From NCBI GenBank assembly GCA_964291365.2, contig OZ219985.1, positions 62,001 to 126,000 on the forward strand: DNA of 64,000 nt, in the 5' to 3' direction. This stretch comes from JBDWFY01 sp964291365 (GTDB taxonomy: Bacteria; Pseudomonadota; Alphaproteobacteria; Rhizobiales; Stappiaceae). A program made the position numbers and the translations under genes. A model generated the notes under the pieces. The model was not told the origin of the DNA and did no database searches. It saw only the letters and a program-made list of their open reading frames with translations. Positions 46,268 to 58,199 of the stretch are shown piece after piece. Within the stretch, counting starts at the first letter, position 1. Each line of letters starts with the position of its first letter.

Positions 46268-46730
46268 TATGGTACATGGTATGCACATCATGCATGCTGC
46301 ATGCTGCATGTATTAATTATTAATTGATACGTGTTCAGAAGAATGCAATGATTTGCGAGAATAGCTGGTAGCTAAAATGTTTGTGAGTGTGAGGTACAGC
46401 TAAATCTGAAGCTGAAACAGAGGTGACTCGTGTAAATCTAGTGTTATAACAGTGAAAGAAACCTACCACAATCGACAAATACGATCGATTCAGTTTGGGT
46501 TTTGTCTCACAGTGAACCAAGTTTTCTTGATTTACAAGAAGTTGGAGGGGTGGACGGGCGGGGTATGGCACTGGATCTTCTTTTCTCTTGGGTTTCAACA
46601 TACTTTCTCATCTAAAACGCTTTAGATTGTGTCTTAATTAGGTTTTGTATAGTGTATATGGGGCAACACACCCACTTTTTGTGCGCACGTGATTGTGTCC
46701 AACCTGGCCTCATGGCCGGCCGGCCTGGCC

Positions 46731-46809
46731 TGCTATATATGAGGCTGAGCTCGAGCGAGTTGTAAATTATAATTTCCGTACCAAAGGGATTACGTTTGAC
46801 CTTTGACCT
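46731..46809 (+). promoter_or_regulatory. Putative promoter: TATA-like box plus perfect DR1 (copy B)
   Basis: The DR1 at 46,797-46,809 is identical to copy A, although the TATA-like box next to it has drifted (CTATATATGAG). Conservation of the DR1 while neighbours changed is suggestive, but the copies are too similar for this to be strong evidence. Confidence 0.4.
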
Positions 46810-46836
46810 CCCAAAATCGCCTGCGTGTCCACAAAC

Positions 46837-47856
46837 ATGGCTAGCCCTAACCCAGTGACTGCGATAGAGCCCAAGTGTGTGGTGTCCACAAACGCAGACA
46901 GCCCTAACCCAGTGACTGTGCCAGGGATCATAGCGGTGGCGGAGCCCGAGTGTGAGGAGTCCACAAATACGGCCGCCAGCCCTAACCCAGTGACTGCGCC
47001 GATAGAGCCCAAGTGTGTGACAAATATTACCAGCTCTAATCCAGTGAATGCGATAGAGCCTTCTGCAACGACTCAGTCAAGTGAACAAAATAACTCAGTG
47101 AATACAATGGGGATGGTATTCACTGAAGGACGGACAAACATCGGTGAAACCTCTCTGTTTTATGATCAGGCCTTAACAGGCTCACTGTTAGCTGTCGGTG
47201 GTGGCACTCAACTTATTAAGGAGTTTGATGGGTCGAATCTCGAAAGTTGGGTCCGGGATTTAAACGATGAGATGGCTGTAGCTTGTTGCCTGGCCATAAA
47301 AGATCTTAAAGTTGGGTTGAAGGAACGTAATGTTAAATGTCTCACCTTCGACCAAGTTGAAAGCATTTTCAACAATTGTAACTACATTGTTAAAGATGAA
47401 AAGAATTCGAAGCATGTGAGTGGTATGAAAACATACGAAGAGAAAGATCTGACTAATACTAACATTTCTACCTGGATCAGAGACCTTTTCCAAAAGCAAG
47501 ACGAACAAAAATTGCTCACAAATTCATTACTAGCTCAGATGATGGTCAAAGAAAGCTTCTTAAATCAACTTGCAGTCAAGGTGATAGAACACAGAGCTTC
47601 TGCTGAAGATCTACCGACACCAGTAGACAGTGCTAAGGCCAAGATACTGGAACTTGGTACTGTACACTTTCCTGGGACAAAAGGTGTACTTAGTCTTTCT
47701 CGACTCCAAGTATTTGCCCTATCATGCTGTAAAGAATCAGGAATTGAAATCGAGTACAAAAAAGAAGACTTCAGGCCATTTAGGGCTGCCATTGACACAA
47801 CAATAGCTACAAAGGCAAGAGAGAAGTTGGGAATCCAGGAGACCTTTGACTTCTAA
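46837..47856 (+). CDS. Unrecognised 339-aa protein, family member 1 (copy B)
   Basis: Same intronless gene as at 6826-7845, with the same ATG context, the same four N-terminal SPNPV-type repeats and the same length. Residue differences from A are mostly in the repeat region (for example VTVPGIIAVAEP against VIVPGIIAAAEP, and NITSS against NIASS), plus RDLF for RGLF in the body. RDLF agrees with the paralogous minus-strand gene (KDLF), so the B residue is probably ancestral. Function unknown. Confidence 0.65.
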   Translation: MASPNPVTAIEPKCVVSTNADSPNPVTVPGIIAVAEPECEESTNTAASPNPVTAPIEPKCVTNITSSNPVNAIEPSATTQSSEQNNSVNTMGMVFTEGRTNIGETSLFYDQALTGSLLAVGGGTQLIKEFDGSNLESWVRDLNDEMAVACCLAIKDLKVGLKERNVKCLTFDQVESIFNNCNYIVKDEKNSKHVSGMKTYEEKDLTNTNISTWIRDLFQKQDEQKLLTNSLLAQMMVKESFLNQLAVKVIEHRASAEDLPTPVDSAKAKILELGTVHFPGTKGVLSLSRLQVFALSCCKESGIEIEYKKEDFRPFRAAIDTTIATKAREKLGIQETFDF

Positions 47857-50678
47857 CAACTAAATTTGTGTGAACATGTAGCTAACATTAGTGTATTATC
47901 TGCCAACTGTATAATAATGAATAATGTGTCATCCATAGTCTCAGCCGGTATGCCTCGTGTAACTGATAGAACCAGGTATATATTAAGCAGAAAAGTTTCA
48001 TGTATAGACAGAAAGATCTTTTTATTGCCATGGTAAATAATACTACATACATATGCTAGCAGGCCAAACTATGGTCTAGCTCTTGTTCTTAAAGCGATTG
48101 GGGTTGGAAATTTGAATCTTCCATTCTGGATGTAGAGAAGTGGATCACTAGTCTCATGGTATCGCACAAACTTAATGGTTTTGCATGACTTGATATACTT
48201 CAGGTCATACTCCTCTTCAGATGGACTTTTCTTCAAGACTTATTGTTGGATAGGCACTGACTTTTCAGTGTTGGAACCTTGTTGGAATGGCATGGGGAAT
48301 CATCAGTTACGGAAAATTGGACATCTTCAGCATTACGCCACTCTAAGTTGTACTTTTGTTTCTAGTCCCCTGCCTGAATACTTTTGGCAATTTTACAGAG
48401 CATCTTCAGTAGCTAGTTTGTATACCGCATGCACAACTGACACATGAATATTTAATGACAAAAATTAGTGTTCGAAGAAAGTCCAATTTGGTTGCAATGA
48501 TGGTGATTTACTGCCCGCGCCCACACGGTCTTTGGAAGAATCCAGAAACAGAAGTACAACTTGGAGTGGCCTTATCCAGTAGACTTTTAATGATTCTGTT
48601 GATGGGGCGTCTTCATATGACAACTGAAAACACTGGCATATCAGATAGTTGTGGACAAGGTGATGCTGGTTGCACTAGCTAGCTGCCTTACGTTCTTGTG
48701 TAGCCCCTTCCCTTACTTCATCAGTTTGATTTGTACCCTTCGCTGATGATTGCTGAAGTTACAAGGCTTTGCAAGATTCTGCGACCTGACTGGTTGCTCA
48801 GTTCAGGGCCAGCTGATGAGCTACACTCTTCCCGGGTATCCTGGGTTTTCGTTCAATCAGTGAGGATCTTCAGGCGTTCTCTATTTCTCACAATTTTCGA
48901 TGGTAGTTCGGTTTTTCGCACACAATTTGTGGCTACTGTTCCAATTGGAGTGCTCTATCAATAGGCTGTCTGGAGTTCCAGTACTACACTGACTCAGTGG
49001 TTTTCACACCAACTGGATAAGGGTACCTTTTTCACCTTCCTGGAATTTCCAGGAGAGCTTTCTACTTGAATTACAGCCTACAGGCAGAAAGAATAGCTGT
49101 CTTACTTAGCTCAGGTAGCTTGATATGTTTGGTGTGGCCATGCCAATTTAATTCCTTGTTCAACAGACCTGACTGACTCTATATTTTCCTGATAACAAAG
49201 GAAAACAACAATTAATTAAGAAAAAGGTCAAAGTGCAACTACAATGTTGCTCAGCCATGTGATTTCATTTAGCCTTCTTCAATAATATTGTTATCCTTGC
49301 ATGCACCACACATGGCATTGTTCTAAAGTTATTCTATGAAAATGGTAACATGCTAGGTTTCTCATTCACGCATATGCATGAATGAGAAACCTAGCATGTA
49401 ATCCAGGATCAATGCATACATATACATAGCTACCCACAAAAAATAATCACGTTCCTCAAGGTATGCGTGCATATAAATCTGGCCATCCATACTGGGTATT
49501 GAACGCTCAAATAATTAAGGCCTGCAGCTGTAGCTAGCTATAGGCCTATGGTGACCTCAAAGATAAAAAAAAATATATATATATTATTCACTACTTGGGG
49601 CGTAATTGTCTCCTTTAACATAATATCAGATAGCCATATAATATAATTATAGCTATCCAGGCTAGCTGATAATAATATCATATTCAGTGTTGGTAAGGAG
49701 TCACCCAAGTTTACTGTGATCATGGTGTGCCTTGGGGAAAAGGGGAAAATGTTCTATCAAGGATGGACATCAAGACTTTTTAATTCAGTGAAGGATCGAT
49801 ACTATGCAACTGTAACATGTGCCACCATATAAGCGTATTTTTAGGAACGGAAGTCTGATGGGGATCCCCATTATCCAATCAAGTACGTGGGCGATGTGCC
49901 CGTTTTTGTGAAGTCGCGATTACGCCACTCTGGCCGGCCGGCCAAGTTAGCCCTGCGCCCGCGAGCGGGCGTGTACTTTTGACGTTAGCTAGCGAAATCG
50001 ACTTCGCGAGTGTACTGAAGGATGATGCAGAAGGGCCGGCTTACCTCTCTCTTCGATGTGTATCCTTCGTTTCTTGGGCTTATCCACCATCGTAGGCGCG
50101 TTGGGATCGATCGACCGATAACTGACTGTGGGCGTGGTTTACGGGATCGACTAAGTTCACTGCACCCATAGGTAACAGAGAGATATATATGGTTCACTCA
50201 AGGCCAAGTTGATGAGGGTCACGTGATATGCCGCAATGCGCTTGCGCCACGATAATGCGTTGACCTCCGACCTGTGCCTCTATCTATCTAGCTAGCTCTA
50301 CACGTGCATATCATATCGCATGTGGGTAGTAAAAGCGCGCGAAACTCAACCATCATTGCACACGTGAATTCAAGCCATGGCCATGGACGCACCACCACAG
50401 TGGGTCGAAGAGCACAGACTGAAGAAGGTTGGCCTATATGAGGCCAGTATGAGGGTTATGTTGATGATAGAGACCTGGTGAGACAGCAGCACCAAGCATG
50501 CACTGTATCAACCTTTGGGATTAGACGATCTTGGGCAAACAATGCTCAAATAACTTCCGGAGTCGACAATCACCCTAGTCAAGCTCAAGGAAAGGAGAAT
50601 AAGGTATAATACAATCAATAAATGATTATACACAATAATTATTCAAATAGCTATAAACTGGAGTCTGTCACACTGTAG

Positions 50679-51560
50679 GTCCCTACTGCCACCAATCAGG
50701 CGAAGGTTTTCTGGGAAAAGAAAAATACAATCAACTTTGATGACACTCCCTTTACAATTGACAAACACACAATACTGGATTGTCAGTATGGGCAGCACTA
50801 CTTTTAGAAAAAAGAGTCTAAGCATGCTCGGCTACGGCTACAGGGCACAAGAAAGATTGGGTGCTGTGCACACATTGAGATTACTCAGTATACACTGTAT
50901 CCTGATTATCAGGTCACAAAACAGGAAAAGAAGGACTCAGTTCATGGAAATTACGGCTACTACGTGAAGATAAACTGAGAGAACTCAGGAAAGAGTTGGA
51001 TACTGGCATTCCCAAAACTCAAACAAAATACTTTGTATCGCTTCCTACAAATGAGGCACACAAGAATCATCCAACTGGAGCAGATATAGCATTTGCTCAG
51101 AAAGTCCACCCCTACTACTATATTATAACAAATTTAAGAGTTAGTTTCAGCTAATATTACGGATGTGCATGAGGTCATAAAGTTGCTAAAGTATCACACA
51201 GACAACCAAATTAGCAAACAGCTTGGGTTCAAACCACAGACACATGACAGAGCATTCTATCCCACCATTATAGATATCAAGAATCATGTCTATCGGGCTA
51301 ATTAAGAGAGCACTAGAGCTCTCCAAATTGGATCAAGAGAATTTGAGGCTTAAAATCAAAGAATGGGAGGCAAATGATCTTGAAAGTACCTTTTTCTTTC
51401 GGCCCTACATTACAGCAGAAGCTGAACCAGAACACCCACCATCTGGACAGCTACCTAAAAAAGAAGAAATGAAGAATATGAAAGAGTTTCAAGGGAACTC
51501 AGGCGGTGATGATGACTGGTGTGAAGTTTTAGGATCTCATGAGCAATGCTCTCAAACTTT
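50679..51560 (+). pseudogene. MULE N-terminal region, CaRF/ALS2CR8-like (copy B)
   Basis: Same region as in copy A and the same shared TAG. It is more broken downstream: a 2-nt loss near 51,134 and a 4-nt insertion creating TAATTA at 51,299 shift the frame twice. The first exon candidate is better preserved here, reading MAMDAPPQWVEEHRLKKVGL from 50,377, whereas copy A is frameshifted after VEEH. Confidence 0.5.
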
Positions 51561-52126
51561 CATTTATGTACACCAGACACAGTGGCAAAAGAAATTGCTT
51601 GAGCATTATGGCAACAATATAAGTCTCATAGATGCAACATACAAAACCACACGTTATGATTTGGCTCTCTTTTCATTTGTGTTAGAACAAACGTGGGGTA
51701 CAGTGTGGTTGGTGAGTTCATCACCCAGGCTGAAACTGCTGAACACATCTCTGAAGCACTGCAACAGCTACGTAGCTGGGATCCTATGTGGAACCCACAA
51801 TTTTTCAGGACAGATTATTCGGAGGTTGAACTTTTGGCTCTTGAACAGACCTTTCCTGGTATACAAATATACTTGTGTGATTTTCACCGCGAACAAGCGT
51901 GGGAGCGGTGGACAAACAATCACAAACATGGTCTCAGTGATGATGAGAAAGAATCTCTTCTATCCATGTTAAGGGAATGTGCAAATGCTCCACCAACAGA
52001 TCATGGATCAGGGCTGCCCCTAGATTTCTACTGTCAAAAAGCAGTAGAGAACCTCAAAGCATATCCTGGCAAAACAACGATTGTGTAAGGGATTGGTTTG
52101 AGACAAAATAGTTATGTATTCCCAAG
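51561..52126 (+). pseudogene. MULE transposase catalytic domain (copy B)
   Basis: Carries IDATYKTTRYD and, after a 1-nt loss in a T run near 51,671, continues in another frame with GYSVVGEFITQAE, FFRTDYSEVELLALEQTFPG and the intact IYLCDFHREQAWERW. It reads continuously from the CaRF-like region because the 2 nt missing in A are present. The same TAG and the same donor (GTAAGC at 52,127) occur. This copy keeps the better catalytic residues and A the better frame across the T run. Confidence 0.8.
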
Positions 52127-52467
52127 GTAAGCACTAATAATCTTGTTCCTAAGCTCCTGTCAATACAAGTCAACTACAATGTATGCATGCAACATTGAAT
52201 TCTTTAGCTTGAGTTAGTTTCCAATTAGAGCACACGTACATGTATGTGAATTATACGTGTTTTACTGTCATAGTGTCCTCCCCAGGCCCCTTTGGCATAG
52301 TGGCATCATGGTTTCATCACTGGCTTTTTATGTGGTAACCCAATTAACAAATGTTGTCACAAGTTCCACCCAACACATGCCTCCCTGTTAGTTTACTTGT
52401 TAGGCACATAGAGCTCTAATATTTTAGGAGGATAGTAGTGAACGTAATTGTGATTGTTGCATTACAG

Positions 52468-53133
52468 CTATGGGCCAGGGTTTATTGTGATGACTGCTAC
52501 CACGCTGCAGTAGACACCAACAATGGAGTGGAAGCTTTGAACAAAACATTGAAGTACAATTATTTACCAAAGGGTAAAAATATCACATTATCACATCTAG
52601 TGACAATTTTGGTAGAAGAGTTTTTGCCAGAGATGCTCCAAAAGTATCAAAAAGAAAACTTTGCAATGTCAGAATTTTATAGGTCATACAATGAGTTTGT
52701 GCCTGAATATTTGAAAGGTCAGCCTAGATCAGTATTTCTCCACTGTTTAACTAGGATAAGAAAGGCAGAGAGATTCACCAAAGAATCAGTGGAACAAATT
52801 GATAGATCTAGCCAATTCACCATTAAAAATACCTCAGGAAAAGAGCATACTGTTAGGTTCACAAATGATGAAAACATGCCAGAGTGTACTTGTAAAGATT
52901 GGATACGCTGGTATATACCATGCAAGCACTTTTTCGCAGTATTTAATTAATTTCCAAACTGGAGATGGAAAAGCCTACCCAAAGAGTACCTTGAGAATGA
53001 GTATCTTACTGCTGACTCGGCTATACTCACCAATCTATCCAATTGTGGTAGTAACCTCCCTGAATCTAATAGCCCAGCACCAGAACACCTGGATGAAACA
53101 ATGGGCATTACAGATGAACTACCACAACATCAA
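52468..53133 (+). pseudogene. MULE SWIM zinc-finger exon (copy B)
   Basis: Near-identical to the copy A exon, with the same acceptor, SWIM Cys/His set, TAA after FAVFN and donor. Few residue changes are visible (for example NTSGKEH against STSGKEH). Confidence 0.8.
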
Positions 53134-53773
53134 GTAATTATCTCTATAGTGTAATTATACATGTGCATTTATTTACCTATTACATGTATGCTATAGCATT
53201 CCATTTCTACTCAAAAAGCATGTCAACAAGTTATCACTACATTGAAAGTGGTTGAGTCCCTCTCGTACAACTGTACTGACGCTACACAGCTTCTAAACCT
53301 TGATCGCATGCTTAAAGATGTCAAAACAAAGTTCAGAGCTATGTTGCCACACGAAGGAGGTATACAGTTTTGAGACCAGCTCTTGTTACACATTCAGCAA
53401 AGAAAATCTCACAAAAGTACAAGAAACTGCACCAAAGATCAGTAAAATATGCATCTTTGACATCGCATTCCAAGGTTCATCACAAGAAAAAGGACTGGCG
53501 TTTCAGAAACCACCAGGAAGCAAGGCTCTCAGACATAAAAAGGTACGAATTATTAAATTCTCACATGTGTACTACATGCTACATGTAATTACTGTAACAT
53601 TCTAGATTGCAAAAGAAGTGTCAGAGGCACAAAAGCAGTTCATACACAGGATAAAAGCACAATCTCAACAACCATCTGGTGGTACACAAACCGTTAACAC
53701 CAGTGCTACAAAAAGTATGCATAATACCAAATACAGGACAAGTGTTGTAAAAATGCATATTATATGACCACAG

Positions 53774-53983
53774 GTTGCAAGAGGCATAGCCGATGTGGAC
53801 AATGTCCAGGATGCATTAGTACCGACTGTAACCAATGTAAGTTTTGTCTCAACAAGCTTAAAAATGGTGGACCAGGCTTAAAGAAGCAGTGCTGTGTTAA
53901 ACGCAAGTGCATACGTACTGCAAAAGCAGAAGCTGATGTGGCAGATGTCATCTCCAGGCTACACTCTTTGAGAGATATGTATG
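53774..53983 (+). pseudogene. CXXC zinc-finger exon of the MULE (copy B)
   Basis: Same exon, acceptor and donor as copy A. All finger cysteines and the GGPGLKKQCC block are intact; the only visible change is V for A in QCCVKRKC. Conservation of every zinc ligand in both copies of an otherwise broken gene is mostly explained by the youth of the duplication. Confidence 0.8.
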
Positions 53984-54205
53984 GTAAGGACACTACATTG
54001 TACATCAAACAACTAAATTATTTAATGATGCTATATGTAATAATGTCTGTATATGTTGTAGCTTCAATGCCACAGCTAGATGTGCAAGAAAAAGGGAAAG
54101 TACCACAAAAGGAGTTTTCCGAGGTATGTGTATATTTGTCCTGGTATATACAAATACATGTGTATGTATATGTACATAATGATATGCATTTTATACCTTC
54201 TATAG

Positions 54206-54787
54206 GGCTATTTCAGGTCTTGCCCGGTATTCCTGAAGCCACCATATGTAGAGTTTGCAGATATTCCTATCCCACCACAATACGTTCAATCTTCAGGTGG
54301 GCCATACTCAACACATGAGTCAATGGTGTGGAGTTATAGGTGCCAGCTCTCACTTGCTCTATAGCTATTGGGAATAGATAAGACAGCAGATAATGTCAAT
54401 GAAGCTAGATGTATTCTCCATCCACCACCAGACACAGAAGGATACAAACTACTACAGAACATGCTGGGAAAACAACGGAGAATTGACTTTATTCAAGCTG
54501 ATGGTAATTGCTTGTTTAGAGCACTTTCCAAAGAGATTTTGGGTCATGAAAAGTTTCACCACTTAATCAGACAAACCCTCATCCAATCCACAAGGGAAAA
54601 TGGCCATCTCTTTCAAAAATATGTATTTAGTGGTACACTCGAAGCTCACTGTAAGAAAATGGAATGTATTGGCTACTGGGGGTCACAAGTAGAAATTAAC
54701 CCAGCAGCTAATTTGCTCAAAGCAAACATTTACTCTTTTGTAAACAACCTAACAGCCAAAGGTACCACTGGATTTGCTATCAACTAA
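54206..54787 (+). pseudogene. OTU cysteine-protease exon of the MULE (copy B)
   Basis: Here the OTU N-terminal half is in one frame: NMLGKQRRIDFIQADGNCLF with the catalytic Cys in codon 54,509-54,511, then HEKFHHLIRQTLIQS and IGYWGSQVEINPAANLL. The TAG before the domain is shared with A, so the frame upstream joins only by read-through or splicing around it. A separate frame downstream, ending near 54,963, holds GYHIELIHTFECHFDRV, the likely catalytic His region; it extends further than in A because of a 1-nt difference (CACATCGAAC against CAAATGAAC). Confidence 0.72.
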
Positions 54788-55270
54788 GCCTAAAGTACTG
54801 TACAGTAGAGCAATGCTCCGAGGGAGTGAAGATCGTTCAACTTTCACCACCAAAGGGATACCACATCGAACTTATCCATACTTTTGAATGCCATTTTGAT
54901 AGAGTAGCCCCTTCTGACCTTTTGCTTACCTCCATGGACTGTACACCTGAACTTGACCGTTGAGTATGTCAAAATCACGTGATCCTCATCAACTTGAATT
55001 GGGTGAATTTAGTCGATCCCGATCCCCACTAGCGTTAACGCTAGCCCGTGCTATAGGCGCTAGCGCTTGCGCGCATGACGTCCATATTCGTCACGTTTTG
55101 CGATTGGTTTCCAAAAATAGTAATATTGAGACATAATGCCTTTAAATGCCTACACCTCAATAAATTGTCAGCAAATTATTAATGATGGCATGACTTCTAT
55201 AATATTAACTGTTCCGATAACAGCTACCTTTATAAAGTTATGAATCATGGCAATGGCACACTTAATTCAG

Positions 55271-56185
55271 TTAGAAGTTAAAGGTTGTTGGATCCCTTAG
55301 TTTTTCTTTTGCTCTTTCTGCATGCAGAGTGTCAATAGCAGCACTATTTACTCCAAATTCAACACTGTTATACTCAATTTCAAGTCCACCTTGATCATAC
55401 TGAATAGGCAAAACACGAGAGCTTTTCATGAAAGCAAAAATTTCCATTCGATACACCTTAATGTTTGCATTGCCTTTTCTGGGAAAACGAATAACACCAA
55501 CCTCCATCACTTTTTCATGTTCAACACGAGTAGCTAAAATGAATGAAACCATATCCCTAATGGCAACTCCATAAGTTGTAGCTATACCAGCAAGACGGTC
55601 CAAAGTTTCAGCCATGAATATTATTGAATTGTCAAGAATGTCTCGTTCACCATGGTGGTTGAATAAGTCTTTGATCCAGGAGATGAGCTCAATCTTTCGA
55701 ATTTCATCGGTGCCCACTGTGTATAACCTTAAATCAGCAAATGACTTGACATCATTGATCGTCTTGGAAGCAGCATCTTTCATTACTATGTAATCACAAT
55801 TGTTGAAGATAGAGACAACTGTGTTCCAAGTAAGACTTGCCCTTCCGTTTCTTTCCTTCCAGCTTTTGACGTCACCAATGGCCTTACAGCAAGCAATAGC
55901 CATCATTTCATCTAAGTCCCGAACCCATTCACTGAGACTGTTGGCATCGCCATATTCCTTAGCAATACGATTATTAATGAACACGTTCGAGTCTGACAAT
56001 ACGGTATTTTCCTTTGTTGGTCGGCTTTTACACGTTTCCCACAGATTTTTCGCTACTTCTTTACCAACTGAGCCAGCAAATAACATCCCAAATTTTGAAA
56101 GCTGCCGCGAGTCAGTCTCAGGCGCGGTTGAATAGCCAAAAAGGCTGCGAACTAATCCCATTGTCCAGCTTGACCAGCTTGCCAT
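55271..56185 (-). CDS. Unrecognised 304-aa protein, family member 2 (copy B)
   Basis: Same gene as 15,281-16,195, open to the same stop. Upstream of the chosen ATG (56,185) the frame stays open only to 56,293; further upstream the match to A is in another frame, which supports starting at MASWSSW. Differences from A are scattered (for example FMAETL against FMDETL, and ATRVEHEKV against DTRVKHEKV). Confidence 0.62.
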   Translation of the reverse strand: MASWSSWTMGLVRSLFGYSTAPETDSRQLSKFGMLFAGSVGKEVAKNLWETCKSRPTKENTVLSDSNVFINNRIAKEYGDANSLSEWVRDLDEMMAIACCKAIGDVKSWKERNGRASLTWNTVVSIFNNCDYIVMKDAASKTINDVKSFADLRLYTVGTDEIRKIELISWIKDLFNHHGERDILDNSIIFMAETLDRLAGIATTYGVAIRDMVSFILATRVEHEKVMEVGVIRFPRKGNANIKVYRMEIFAFMKSSRVLPIQYDQGGLEIEYNSVEFGVNSAAIDTLHAERAKEKLRDPTTFNF

Positions 56186-56472
56186 TACGTATAACGTTGT
56201 GCTGGGGACGATGGCCTTGTTTTGGCTTGAAAATTCACGATCGAAAAAGCTGAACGGTCCGGCCTTCACTGATTGTTCTAGGTACACAATCATCTGAGTA
56301 ATAACATCTTACGCACACATGATTATGACGGTGATCCTGTTCGGAACCACATGATGTACGCGTGACCGGATGCACGTGCGCACCGAGCGCGCTACAAGTT
56401 AGTTTCGTGTAATCTGATTGGTCAGTAGGAGGTAAATATGTAGCTTGGTTACATGTACTTGTAAATCTTACT

Positions 56473-57846
56473 AAAAGTTGGCCAGTCTGAGGATGATCCA
56501 GTCTGATTGCCAGTACGGGTTCAGACCTAGATCCTCCACTCAAGACGCTCTCTTAACCATCGCTAGAGACTGGCATGAATACCTCTCTACCAACCACCAA
56601 GTAGCGGCAGTTTTCTTTGATATCAAGAAAGCGTTCGACTCTGTCCCCCATAACCAACTGCTTCAGTCCCTCGCAGATGTTGGGGTATCTGGGAAGCTCC
56701 ACAAATGGTTTGCAAACTACCTCTCTGGAAGATACCAAAGAGTGGTCTTAAATGGTTTTTCATCCACCTACAAACCAGTCACTTCAGGAGTGCCTCAAGG
56801 CTCCATCCTTGGTCCACTACTCTTCATGAATTCCATCAGTCACATCCCACTCTCCTCTGGGACGAAAGTAATCCTATACACTGATGACATCCTTTTGTAC
56901 AAACCGATAAACTCAGCTGAGGATACCAACCGTCTGCAGGAAGACGTAGACTCCATCCTCGAATGGATACGTGAGCATGGGTTAACCCCAAACCACGCAA
57001 AAACCAAACTGCTAACTGTCACCCGATCTCGGAAACCCGTACCTACCAATCTTAACATCGGAGGTCACAATATCTCCCCAAGTCCATCTGTTAAATACCT
57101 TGGCATCACCCTGTCATCCCAACTAACCTGGTCTGAGCATGTCACCACTATCTGCAAGGCAGCCAAGCGGCAAATTGGCCTTATCCATCGGCAGCTTCAT
57201 CAAGCCCCAGTTGACATTTGCCGTAAGAGAGTTCACACTGCAATCCTACCAAAGCTGGAATACTGCTCCGCAGTATGGGATCCCCACCACAAGCACGACA
57301 TTGCCAAGCTAGACAGTGTGCAAAAGTTTGCTGGCAGGATGGTACTGCGTAACTGGACTGCTGACATTGCTGACCTACTGTCAACACTAGGATGGTCACC
57401 CTTAAAAGTACGTAGGAGAAACATCGAGCTAAAGGTACTTTTCAACATCCTAAATAACTACTCTCGCATCCCTCAAACAGCATTCACTTATCACCCTCAT
57501 CCATCCCCCCGTCACCCACATAACAAGATACTTTTTCAACCTTTTGTTTCCACTCTCTCTCATTGTCATTCTTTCTTTGTAGATGTCATCCCTGTTTGGA
57601 ATACCTTATCTCCACTTGTAGTCAATAGCCCTTCTCCCAATACTTTTAAAACACATTTATGTTCCTTTCTGTAATCTACGCACACCTACAACTTTATGTT
57701 AACTGTTAGCATGTACATGTAATCATCTTCGTATGCTCTGTCTCTTTTGTGTCTGTATATGTATTTTGGGAGGACTTCACTACTAGCCTCAGGCTAATTG
57801 TCCAACCATTATGCAAATGCATTAAAATTTCATAGAGAAATTACAC
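56473..57846 (+). mobile_element. 5'-truncated LINE, CR1/Jockey-like RT (copy B)
   Basis: Same insertion with an uninterrupted 398-codon frame (56,478-57,674) from QYGFRPRSSTQDALL to KTHLCSFL. The YTDD catalytic box is intact. The GPLLFMNSIS segment seems to lack the few residues usually found between LLF and the IN(D/S)IS block, so even this copy may be inactive. It has no ATG of its own at the start and no endonuclease, so it cannot be autonomous. Confidence 0.85.
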
Positions 57847-58199
57847 ACTAAGTAGAAAAAAAAAAATTAAATAATCTAATTCGTGGGGCTTTTGGGAGCA
57901 CTTGGAGCTATAATTTTTATATGGGCATGTAGAATGGATCAAAACTAGAAATTTGACGGAAGGGGTTTTTGATTCACGCCTTTGAATTAAAGTTATTGCA
58001 CTTTAACGTTTTCCCATATGTTTGTATAGGGAAACCATGCATTTGCAAATGTTTTACGCCCACGCGCACATATAAGCGTGACGACCATTACCCGATTTGC
58101 ACAAAATTGCACTATGGGTGCCTGCTTGCATTGTGTGGCCTTACTATGCATGTAGCTACACTATGTGGAGTTTCCGGACATTTTTTTTTTTCTGCTTAG

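Larger units (their letters stand above)
50143..55020 (+). mobile_element. Large MULE-type transposon with CaRF-like, DDE, SWIM, CXXC and OTU modules (copy B)
   Basis: Same architecture and inverted termini as copy A (left arm from 50,143; right arm ending 55,020). Private lesions differ from A: a 2-nt loss near 51,134, a 4-nt ATTA gain at 51,301, and a 1-nt loss in a T run near 51,671. The catalytic region CDFHREQAW and the OTU start, both damaged in A, are intact here. Reading the two copies together recovers most of the ancestral protein. Confidence 0.75.
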
